Positions 55,301 through 64,000 of a DNA stretch of 64,000 nucleotides are shown here, piece after piece (the first letter of the stretch is position 1; each line of letters opens with the position of its first letter). Source of the stretch: Oidiodendron maius Zn (lineage: Eukaryota; Ascomycota; Leotiomycetes; Myxotrichaceae). The notes under the pieces were generated by a model that was not told where the DNA came from, made no database searches, and saw only the letters and a program-made list of their open reading frames with translations. The stretch spans positions 1 through 64,000 of the forward strand of contig KN832904.1 in the NCBI GenBank assembly GCA_000827325.1, read 5' to 3'. Made by a program: the position numbers and the translations under genes.

Positions 55301-58209
55301 TCCAGCATTGTTGCGCATTCTAAAATTTTTGGAATTTCGAAGACTTCTCGTGTATTGCAAATTGGAGGTCTAACCTTCGATGTCATTCTCACGGAAATAT
55401 TCCTTACTTTGATGAAAGGTGGTTGCATCTGTATCCCTAGTGACGAGCATGGAATTAGTGGTGTTGTTGATTTTATTGAGCTCTTTCGAGTATCGTGGGC
55501 TTTCTTTACTCCTTCTGTCGCTCGTAGTATCAGACGAGACTGGCAGAAATTGGAAAAAGTAGATTCAAGTACTTTGAAAACGCTAGTTTTAGGTGGTGAG
55601 CAAGTTACTATCACCGATATACAGGACTGGGAGAAGAGTGTACGTCTGCTGCAGGCCTATGGAACCAGCGAGGTAAGCCTCTCCATTTCTTAAACAATAT
55701 CAGCCGCTCGAAACCATCTACACGAACTAGTCCTATCCAAATTATTAATGTCAATGCGGTAACCGATGAAAAATCCTATCGACATTACAAATTACTGTTG
55801 CTACGTTTGTGTATTAACTTGACTTTTCAATAGGCTCAGGGTTGGATTATCGGGGATTATTCTGATGGCAGCCAAACCCACAGCCAAACTGGACGTGGTG
55901 TCGGCATTGTACCATGGATTATTGATTCGAAAAACCAGTTGCTACCTATCGGGGCTATTGGTGAACTCGCCATCTCTGGGCCCACAGTTTCAAAGGGTTA
56001 CATCAAAGACCCTGCGTCGACAGCCAAGACTTTTGTTGATCGTATAGCTTGGCTACCAACGTCGGATGCTAGTCGACGGATATATAAAACCGGAGACCAA
56101 GCACGAATGAATTCCAACGGAACAATCTCAGTTTTTGGGAGAATCGACAAGCAAGTTAAGCTTAATGGACAGAGAATATCCTTAGAAGAGATCGAGATAT
56201 GTCTAAAACGTATCCTCCCAAGCTTTGTGCAGGTAGTAGTAGAAATCATTAAGATCAGGGGCGAAAGCTTGACTTCGAACTTGGTGGCTTTCGTTAGCAT
56301 AGCCCCCTCCAGCAATGGAGTCGCTATCAATGGCATTAGTACTGATAGAGTCACCAACGGGAATGGAGAAATATCCGGCGATAATGAGATTGACTTCAGA
56401 CAGCTCGTCAAGAATGCACAAACTCAGCTGCTAACCATTCTGCCTTCTTATATGGTCCCTGGGATATTTGTTCCCTATGGTACCTTTCCGATCAACAAAA
56501 ATGGAAAGTTACAGCGAGAGGAACTTCGACATTACGGTAGCACTCTGCCTCTACGGCAACTACTAAAATACACAAGCGACGAATCCGATGATGATCTGAA
56601 GAAAATCTTACGCCCGGATGAGGAAGTAGCTCTTGGCGTCAATGCAATGGTAGTTGATATTATATCTGATTTCGACACTATCTACGCCGATACCCTACGC
56701 GGGCGAGACGTCGTAATATCTAGCACTGGTCTTGATTCTATTGCAATAATCTCACTCGCCACAGCCGTAACTCGCACTTATAATGTGATTATACCGGTGG
56801 GGAAATTCATGTTGCACAACCTCAGAGTTAGAGATGTGGCTCAGCTTATCCAGGAAGCAAAATCGAGCAATGGCCATTACCATTCAACTCACTTGCAGAC
56901 AAAGGTAGATCTAAGAAGGTTTGAGGATGGTCAGTTCAAAACTAGAATGGATTTAAGATCTGAATTCTTAATTCTCGATGCCCAGCTAAAGAAAGGCGCC
57001 TCAATGCTGGGCGATGGCCCCGAAATACTGTCTACGGTTTTCTTGACAGGCGCAACCGGCTTTCTTGGAATTCAAATCCTAAGACAATTATTAAGTCACG
57101 TAAAAGTCAAAAAAGTTATTGTGCTCGTACGTGCAGATGATACTCGGGAAGCAAGGGCCAGGATTCTGAAGGCTGCTGCTGCGGCAAGATGGTGGTCACC
57201 GAGACTCTTATCATCTTTGGAAGTCTGGACCGGCGATCTTGCAAAGCCCCGTTTTGGGTTACATGATGATGAGTGGAATTGTCTGAATGGCTCTACCAGC
57301 AAACTAGAAGACAGGGTTGATGCGATTATACACAACGGTGCAGTTGTCCACTGGGGTCTGAGCTACGAGAGATTAAAAGCGGAGAACGTGCTTAGCACTT
57401 TACAACTATTATCTCTTTTATCTTCATCCTCAACCTTACAAGGATTTACTTATGTATCGGGAGGTCAGTCCGGGAATAATAACAATAGCTTGGACATTGG
57501 TGAAGAGTCATCAACAATGAATGGATATAGCCAGAGTAAGCTATTATCTGAACTTTTAGTAAAGAGCTATGCAGAAAATTACGCTCAACCTCATCAAAAC
57601 GTCAAGATCCTCAAGCCTGGACTGATCGTCGGAACCCGTCAAGAAGGTGTTTCGAATACTGACGATTTTCTCTGGAGAGTTGCTGCCGGCGCTGCAAGAG
57701 TTGGTGGATTTAGTTCCAGTGAAAAGAACTCTTGGATATCGGTTGCCGGTGTCGACAGGGTCGCAAGCTTGATAGTCGAGAGATGTTTAGATTCCAAGGT
57801 TGACAAGGAGATCATGGTCTCTCTCGACTATGGCTTATATGTCAGCAAATTCTGGGAGATCATCAGCACCACTTTGGGCATAGATTTGCGGCCGATGAAG
57901 CAGTTAGAATGGATCGATTCCCTACAAAGAGACATCAAATCCACGGGGAAATTGCACCCTATGTGGCCTGTCATGCATTACTTAGAAATAGGAGACGGGT
58001 ATATCGGCGAGGAAAATCATGGTTTGATCGAGTCTCAGCAACAGGCAGAGAAAGAGGAAACAGTCTCTGCGATCCAGAAAAGCGTCGAGTATCTTGCTAG
58101 TATAGGATTTTTCTCTAAGGATGAGCAGTGGGCTTGCACTTGTTCCACTGGGACTCAGATATTCAAGCGTTCTAGTGTCCTTTCAGCTGTCCTTAAGGGG
58201 ACCGCCTAA
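43371..58209 (+). CDS. Four-module non-ribosomal peptide synthetase with terminal reductase
   Basis: Exons 43371–43928, 43982–44441, 44493–45154, 45227–55672 and 55834–58209 join in phase to 4833 aa. Order: partial C (no HHxxxDG), A1, T1 (Ser836), C1 (HHSAYDG at 1032), A2, T2 (Ser1912), C2 (HHCLYDG, 2111), A3, T3 (Ser2987), C3 (HHGTYDS, 3188), a second partial C (about 3484–3738), A4, T4 (Ser4344), R (TGATGFLG at 4447, Tyr4607/Lys4611 in GYSQSK). A1–A3 have normal ATP loops; A4 has TSGTSGMPKTI and YGTSE in place of YGPTE. Hand-aligned pocket codes are DSSSVGIVW, DPDTVGAVT, DAGQVGALC and DVTFVGAGW; I assign no substrate from them. There is no epimerisation or TE domain, so a linear tetrapeptidyl chain should leave by NADPH reduction as an aldehyde or alcohol. 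The 51-bp intron in A1 is in frame and easily missed. Confidence 0.95.
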
Positions 58210-58870
58210 TGCCCTAAGCATCATGATGAATTGGGTGGCAAACTCAGGCACGATAGATTAATGTATTTACATATGCCAGCCCCCTTCATGGTAGCTTAAT
58301 TTTCATCGATACTCTCATTTCCGAATCTACAGTTTATGATTCAATAATCAAGGAAGCTTGACGGCCTAATGTGCAGCTATTTCAAACTCAAGAGTCAGGC
58401 TCTGGGCGCATGAATTTGCTTTATTTATCCGACTTCCGGAAGATTCTTTCATCAATGAGGCTATACTATTTCCTGTCCGTGATACCCACTCAAGTCATAG
58501 GTCGAATTGGACGTATGCAAGCCGTTCCATTTGGAGAGTCGACACGCTATAAAGCTTGATTCGCGTGCAATATGTCCAAAGAATTGATACTGAGACTATT
58601 TTGTTTGATTCAATGTAACTAACTAATTAATTACTAGATTCCTAGATGTTTTAGTACTAAGATATTATTGGTAGCCGCATATGCAAAGTCATTAAATTAT
58701 GTTCAGGTCAGCATCTGCGTAACCGCGTCATCAAGATGCTCCTATAGTCGTCACGTTAGCAACGTGTTACGGAACTACTACATAACTCATAATTTTGCTG
58801 CTATAAAATTCTCTACTTAGTAAATATCACTTTGCCATTTCTCTAAAACTGATATATCCACTCTCCGGGC
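58210..58870. other. Intergenic DNA between NRPS and reductase genes
   Basis: AT-rich. A GGTCAGCATC (reverse of GATGCTGACC) lies at 58706–58715 and shares the GCTGAC core with the other cluster promoters. No gene is seen. Confidence 0.4.
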
Positions 58871-59854
58871 ATGAATAAATCACTACCCAACGCCGAAGAT
58901 CTGGTGGTAACTATTCTTGGATGTGGTACAACACGAAGTCAACCCTATTTCCCCGAGAAAATCTAGTTAACCAGAAAAATAGGAAAATTGGGCACCGCAA
59001 TTTTAACAGGCTTTTTAAAATCACATCAAACGTCAAATGGCGAGTCCACGTCGAATGACTCGGGGCCAAAAGCCCATGCTCGTCCGCTCAAACATTTCAT
59101 AGCCTGCGTCCGGACCGAAAAGAGCGCGGCTCGCCTCAAGGCCTTATTTGATGCTGAGTCCAGTATGGTGACTATTTTGACTGGCGAAAATCTTAAGGGT
59201 GTCCAGCAAGCCAACGTGATAATAATCGGCTGCGAGCCTTCTGGATACCACGAAATTCTCAATTCTTCGGGAATTTGTGAAGCAGTGAGCGGGAAAACTC
59301 TTATCAGCATTTTAGGAGGAGTGACAGTTGAAATGCTCACGGTGGCACTCTATAGCCGTCAACCCTCTACGCAGATTACCCATCCCTGCAATATAATCCA
59401 AGTGATGCCAAATATTGCTGTGGCTATCTGTAAAAGCATTACTACGATTACAAAACCAAATCCTTTGCAGTCATCCGATGCCATTGAAATTGCCCACAGC
59501 TTGTTCTTACGTCTTGGGCACGTCAGAACTTTGCCGGAAAACTTTGTCGATACAGCCACTGTGGTGACTGCATCCAGTCCTGCATTCTTCACCGTTATGC
59601 TTGATGCGATCGCGACCGAAGCAGAAAGAGCAGGCTTCAGCAGAACGGAAGCACTAGAATTATCAGCAAGAGCTATGAGCAGTGCAGCAGAGTTAATTTT
59701 ACATGGTGAGGCTCCAGATGGAGTGTGTAAAAAGATAGCTACGACAGGAGGATCTACGGCGAGGGGGCTGAAGGTCCTCAAAGATGGCAACATACTAGAT
59801 CTCATTGGTGATGCATTCAGGGCAACACGACATGGTCAGCATTCAAATTGTTAA
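58871..59854 (+). CDS. Pyrroline-5-carboxylate reductase (cluster paralogue)
   Basis: Two exons (58871–58925 and 58983–59854) join to 308 aa; the 57-bp intron splits the Rossmann glycine motif, which reads LGCGKLGTAIL once joined. The rest follows the P5CR family: PSGYHEIL, the segment GKTLISILGGVTVEML, CNIIQVMPNIAVAI (the conserved RxMPN region, here Q-x-MPN), and the dimer-domain end DGVCKKIATTGGSTARGLKVL. P5CR reduces a pyrroline-5-carboxylate to proline with NAD(P)H. A 2-kb neighbourhood of NRPS and oxygenases suggests that it reduces a substituted pyrroline made from an oxidised branched amino acid. The Arg usually before MPN is Gln here, a possible sign of changed substrate. Family certain, role inferred. 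Confidence 0.9.
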
Positions 59855-60213
59855 CAAGTCTCTATTCTAGACAATTATTAATCCGGTATTTATAGAGCTG
59901 AACATAATGGTAATAATTTGTTGTCTTTATTTACTTTTTAATCTTACATGCTTTGCAAAGAGAGCCACCTGTTAAGGCCAAGTGCAAAGCCAGCTGGCTA
60001 TGTAAATTTAGCAAATCTTGTGAAAGTACAAATTCACGTGTATTTCAAATCGAAAGTCGTTAATAATCACTCAGCAAGGCTAAGAAAAGCCTCAGCAACT
60101 GAAGATGTATTGACTGGTTTAAATGCAAACGCTGCATAGAGTCATTTAATTCTGATTATTTAATCCCGCCTCTTTTGTCTGTCTAAACAAACCCCATACA
60201 TCTCGAACCCTAC
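59855..60213. other. Convergent 3' intergenic region
   Basis: The tails of the reductase and oxygenase 2 genes meet here. A 63-codon open frame (59948–60139) has no recognisable features. Confidence 0.4.
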
Positions 60214-61312
60214 TTAATAAGCAGTTAGTAACCTTTTCTGATGATATTCGAGAGCCGTCATATCCTCATAACGCGTAATCTCACTATCCTTTACAAAATA
60301 CGGCAATGGCCCCACCGATATATCTCGATCTGCTTTGCAGAGGTATGCTACTGAATAGCGCTCTGGGATTTCTCCGTCCTGTAGTCCTTTCATATGCTGG
60401 GGAATCGTCACTTGGTGGAGTCCGGCGGGAAGTCTGTCGTTAGTCCACCGTTGCAATGTTTCACTAACATTAACAATCATTTCCGTCTGCAGCTCAGTCT
60501 CGACAGGTATAAATGTGCTAGGCTCTTGTCGATTCTCAAATTCCAGGCCCCCCACAGTGTCAGCAAAGAGAAGTGTAATGATTCCCAAGTCGAAGTGCGG
60601 CCAGATCCGATTAACGTTACCAGCTCGCATCTCCTCCAAGGTAATAGGTGGGTAATAGTTGAGCCGCATCTCACTTGCATTCTCCTTGCAGCGATTGCGA
60701 AATGTTCCAACGGGCAAATTAAGAGCCTCTTCTAACCCTTCAAGTATTTCCAAGCTGGCTCTCTCGCAAAGTAAAAAGTACGTCTCCATAGACGACTGAA
60801 ACCCAGATATTTGATCCTCTGCAGGCCATCTATTAGGGAATAATGGATCATCTTTTCTGCCTTGGTCGAAATGTTCCTACATATGTCAATTTGGGAAAGA
60901 CTGGACCAAAGGGTTTAAAATTTACCCGCGCATCTTTAAGATCAGGTGAAACCAACTGACCCATCATCTTTCCATATAGACTTGAAGTCTTTTCCATACC
61001 AATACTACTCCATCCACGTTGTGGATTTGGGCCGGGCGGATTGGAAATGGTGGCTTTTACTTTGGTTGGAAGAGCGAAAAAGCGTTTACTCTATAAAATT
61101 ATGTCAATTTTGGATTTTAAACTGGGCTCAGAACTCATTGAAATACTTACCAGCTCAAAGAAATCTTTGACAACGTCATCTAGAATGCCATGGTTTGACA
61201 ACCGAACGACTCCATGAGCAGATAGACTTGCACAGAGATCTTGCACATACTTCTTACGAAGTGATGGTGATCCGCTACGAAAATTAGATGCATCAAGGAG
61301 AGGAATGCCCAT
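60214..61312 (-). CDS. 2-oxoglutarate/Fe(II) oxygenase 2
   Basis: Three exons on the minus strand (61312–61151, 61090–60926, 60876–60214) join in phase 0 to 329 aa. The protein has the DIOX_N region with LSNHGIL and NPQRGWSSIGMEK, the iron site HFD in IWPHFDLGII, the distal His in AGLHQVTIP and Arg in ERYSVAYL. Intron positions match those of oxygenase 1, so the two are paralogues. The threonine or serine after HxD in most relatives differs, and the pocket segment around MEKTSSLYG differs from oxygenase 1, fitting a different substrate or a later step. It is transcribed away from oxygenase 3 from a shared upstream region. Confidence 0.9.
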
Positions 61313-62006
61313 AGTGAGTTGTCTTGAGAACGAGTCGTTTTGAAGTTGTTGATTTTGTACCTAGGGGTCGAATAGAAACTGACAAGACGATTCCTGACTT
61401 TGCTCCTCAGTACTTGTTCATTAACTCCAGAGAACAATTGGAGTCGGTCTACAATATGTCTCCTGAATATTCTTCAGCCTCTGAATGGTTAATTGTCACT
61501 AAAGCTCGGGCTTCGGAAGGCGGGGGTTTTCATTGTACAAATGTCTAATCGATAAGGTGATACTCAATAGTCGGTCTCATCCGACCTCTGCCGATCTCAA
61601 TAAGGACCGGAAATAACTCGGTCGTATCTCATCCTTGTGTCTCATATGCTGATATGATCTTATGCTGACACGCTAGAGTATTATGCTGACATGCTAATAT
61701 GCTGACACGCTGACCCAACAGATTCCGCATTGTCAGCCTTCGTTTAAGAGACTCTCACTAACTCTCAGCATTCCATTGACAAAAAGTAAAACTCTACGTC
61801 TTTTCTGTTGGTGAAGATGAATATAGACGTTTATCAAAGCCCTGCAAGTCGCCCTTTGTTGAGTTAGGTCATGCTAAGGTCGACCTCGAACAAGAATAGC
61901 GTCCCATAGTCCAAATCATATGTTATGCTGGTAGAAGGAAACTCATGTGCTATGACTGTCACGCAAATCTATATATTTATTTTCTCATATAGCCTCCTAT
62001 CATCGT
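61313..62006. promoter_or_regulatory. Divergent promoter of oxygenases 2 and 3 with a triple 11-bp motif
   Basis: GCTGACAYGCT occurs three times in one orientation at 61664–61674, 61685–61695 and 61701–61711, with a related GCTGATATG just before. This is 350–400 bp from the oxygenase 2 start and about 300 bp from the oxygenase 3 start. TATATATTTA at about 61972–61981 lies close to the oxygenase 3 start. Binding of a shared regulator is inferred. Confidence 0.55.
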
Positions 62007-63136
62007 ATGCCTAATATGGAACTTTCTCTCTTAGACCTCTCGCTCTATACCAATGGCTCACCTAACGAGTGCCAAATCCTGTTCGAACAAGTTCTCCTGA
62101 GTTGCGCAAGCAGTGGATTTGTTAAGTTTGTCAATCATGGAATTCCTGACGAGAAGATTTCTGAAGCATTTGAATGGGTATAAATTACTTTCCAGGTATC
62201 AACTCTTGATCACAAAATTGACATTCAATGCAGAGCCGAAGATTCTTTACACTTAGTGATGCAGCTAAATCAAAAGCTGCTAGACCTTCACGGCTAGGAC
62301 CAAATCGTGGTTGGGCGTCTATTGGCCAGGAGAAAATTTCAAAGATTACTGGGGTGATAAAAGGAGAGACATCTTCTGTTGCCATTGAGGACATGAAGGT
62401 AGAGTTTTCAAACATGCCAGAGTTGGATCAATGCTCATATATTCCATTAAAGGAGTCCTTTGACCTGGGACCTCATGATGATCCTATATTTCCTACACCT
62501 TGGCCAGCTGAGAGTGATATACCTTACTTTAAATCTTTCATGCAGTCATTCTATGATGACTGTCACGAGGTCCACATGCTGATTCTTCAAATTCTTGAAA
62601 AGTCTCTGGGTCTCGAAAAAGGAAGGCTTAGCTCTCTTTGCGGAGATGGCAATGCGGAACTTCGAATCGCACACTATCCTCCGATTGAGATTAGGAGTAT
62701 TACATCTGGTAAAGTAATGCGAATTGCAGAACATACAGATGTTGGAACAGTAACACTTCTATTTCAGGACTCCGTAGGAGGTCTTGAAGTTGAAAACCAA
62801 AAAAGACCCGGTACTTTTATTCCTATACACAGTTCTTCAACGAGTGAGATGATTGTCAACATAGGCGATACACTCCAGAGGTGGACAAATGAAGTTCTTT
62901 GCTCCGCCAACCACAGAGTCACTATTCCAGTGAATATGCAACATTTGTCTGATGGCCTGATCTCTGCAAGAATATCCATTGGCTACTTTGGAAAAGCAAA
63001 TCGAGACATTTCACTCCGACCACTTACTGAGTTTGAGGGCAATGGTGGCTCGCGATTTAATGATGAAATCCAATCTCAGGACTACTATACCGGAATCCAC
63101 GAAAGGTCTTATCCAGCTCCAGAATTATTAACCTGA
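62007..63136 (+). CDS. 2-oxoglutarate/Fe(II) oxygenase 3
   Basis: Two exons (62007–62177 and 62234–63136) join in phase 0 to 357 aa; translation could also begin at the fourth codon. GFVKFVNHGIP and PNRGWASIGQEK mark the N-terminal region; the iron site is HTD in IAEHTDVGTVT, the distal His is in SANHRVTIP and Arg in ARISIGYF. It keeps the first intron position of oxygenases 1 and 2 but lacks the second. The C-terminus is about 25 residues longer and ends in a polar tail. Its core is closer to oxygenase 1 (LLFQDSVGGLEVE shared exactly) than to oxygenase 2. Likely role: oxidation of an amino acid precursor or of the peptide. Confidence 0.9.
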
Positions 63137-64000
63137 GGAAGCCGTATACAGAGATGCACAAGAAATAAAATCACTAGGCCGTCTCCGCCTACAGTTTTTA
63201 ATATTTCCCATTTTGATGATTTTTCAATAGGTATCCTTGAAGTGTAAAGGTGAGTGATATATCTGTGACTAGAGTTCAAAATATATAAATAAGACCATTA
63301 CTAGAGAAGTAGCACAAAGTGGGCCATAAATATTATTTGTGTAGAAAATTTACTTCCATTTGTGGAGTACAAAGTAGATGAATTTCTTATACTAGCAATT
63401 ATTAATTAAGAACCCCGAGCCTTGGTAGTGTCAAGTGGATTGCTTTGGCTCCGCGCCATATCACGCATAAAGCGAGTTATGGAAAAAAAAAATTACAACA
63501 TGGGCCATAGGTCCGAACTGAGTGCCCCTATAAAAGTTCAAAAACATATTTAGCTATTTCAGATATCTTGAAGAATTGTACAATACATCAAAGCGCCGGT
63601 CTCATTGCGAATTTGATTTATTACTAAATTGTCGTGGTGGCAAAGTGCTTCTCCTAAGAGCAGTGTTTGGAACGGAAGACGAGGTACTACCTTTGAGGAA
63701 GGGTTATGCGTATGGAGGTTAACAGGCCGTGAGAATTATTATCGGATATTTATTTATCATGAAGAGAATAATGATAATAAGTAGTATTATGGTGATAATA
63801 TAAGAAGAATTAAGTAGTTCTATTATATTGATTAAAAATTATAACCAAAGAGAGAAGGAGAAGAAGGAAATCTAGCATATAATTATACGAGGTCTACTTC
63901 TTATGTGAGTGCCTTCTATCAGTGAAAGGGTATACTCTTAGGCCTCTGAAAATCGAGAATGTATATCTCTTTGGTTGGTTGGAGGTTGATACCCTGAAAG
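63137..64000. other. AT-rich 3' flank with trinucleotide-like repeats
   Basis: An imperfect ATA/ATG/AAT-rich repeat lies at about 63750–63830, followed by a purine-rich AGAGAGAAGGAGAAGAAGG tract (63849–63867). No gene is seen up to the window edge. Confidence 0.4.

Noticed and set aside
63740-63870. Start of an LTR element at the right edge
   Set aside because: No TG…CA ends or flanking duplication could be seen before the window stops.

Overview
The window is nuclear DNA of a filamentous ascomycete (Pezizomycotina). The genes are split by short GT–AG introns (44–161 nt). The families present are typical of these fungi: a highly reducing PKS, a multimodular NRPS, a 2EXR protein, a small Zn2Cys6 regulator and a fungal rhodopsin-like membrane protein. 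The left end carries repeats mutated in the way repeat-induced point mutation (RIP) does. I cannot name the species.

Region 1 (1–14.8 kb) is repeat-rich and gene-poor. It begins with the 5' end of an apparently unmutated LINE-type retrotransposon (1–457, minus strand). About 7 kb of strongly AT-rich, RIP-like DNA follows. This includes a wrecked second copy of the same LINE (about 2740–7830), whose reverse-transcriptase motifs can still be read on the minus strand. After it come G-rich repeat units, an LTR-like block (9273–9614), an orphan membrane-protein ORF (10022–10498), a decayed AAA+ ATPase (12267–13100), and a clean solo LTR with a 5-bp target duplication (13836–14133).

Region 2 (14.8–36.6 kb) looks like a polyketide cluster. 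It holds a secreted alpha/beta-hydrolase, a P450 and a SAM methyltransferase sharing one 276-bp promoter, an alpha/beta-hydrolase, a rhodopsin-like seven-helix protein, an FSH-type serine hydrolase, a KS-MAT-DH-MT-ER-KR-ACP PKS (2701 aa by my exon model), and a small Zn2Cys6 protein tail-to-tail with the PKS. The PKS has no release domain, so the FSH hydrolase is the natural candidate for chain release. The PKS carries a 24-bp coding minisatellite between KS and MAT, and its ER has an altered nucleotide-binding motif.

Region 3 (36.6–41.1 kb) is a spacer with a broken 6-phosphogluconate dehydrogenase gene and a 2EXR-domain gene.

Region 4 (41.1–63.2 kb) is a second cluster. A four-module NRPS (4833 aa by my exon model) ends in a reductase domain. 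It is flanked by three isopenicillin-N-synthase-like 2-oxoglutarate/Fe(II) oxygenases and a pyrroline-5-carboxylate reductase. Oxidation of an aliphatic amino acid, cyclisation to a pyrroline carboxylate and reduction is the known route to methylprolines. I therefore propose that this cluster makes its own substituted proline, loads it on the NRPS and releases a peptide aldehyde or alcohol. The NRPS has an extra C-terminal half of a condensation domain between its last full C domain and the last A domain, and that A domain has an altered ATP-binding motif. An 11-bp motif, GCTGACAYGCT, is repeated three times between two of the oxygenases and recurs in near-identical form upstream of the third, suggesting shared control.
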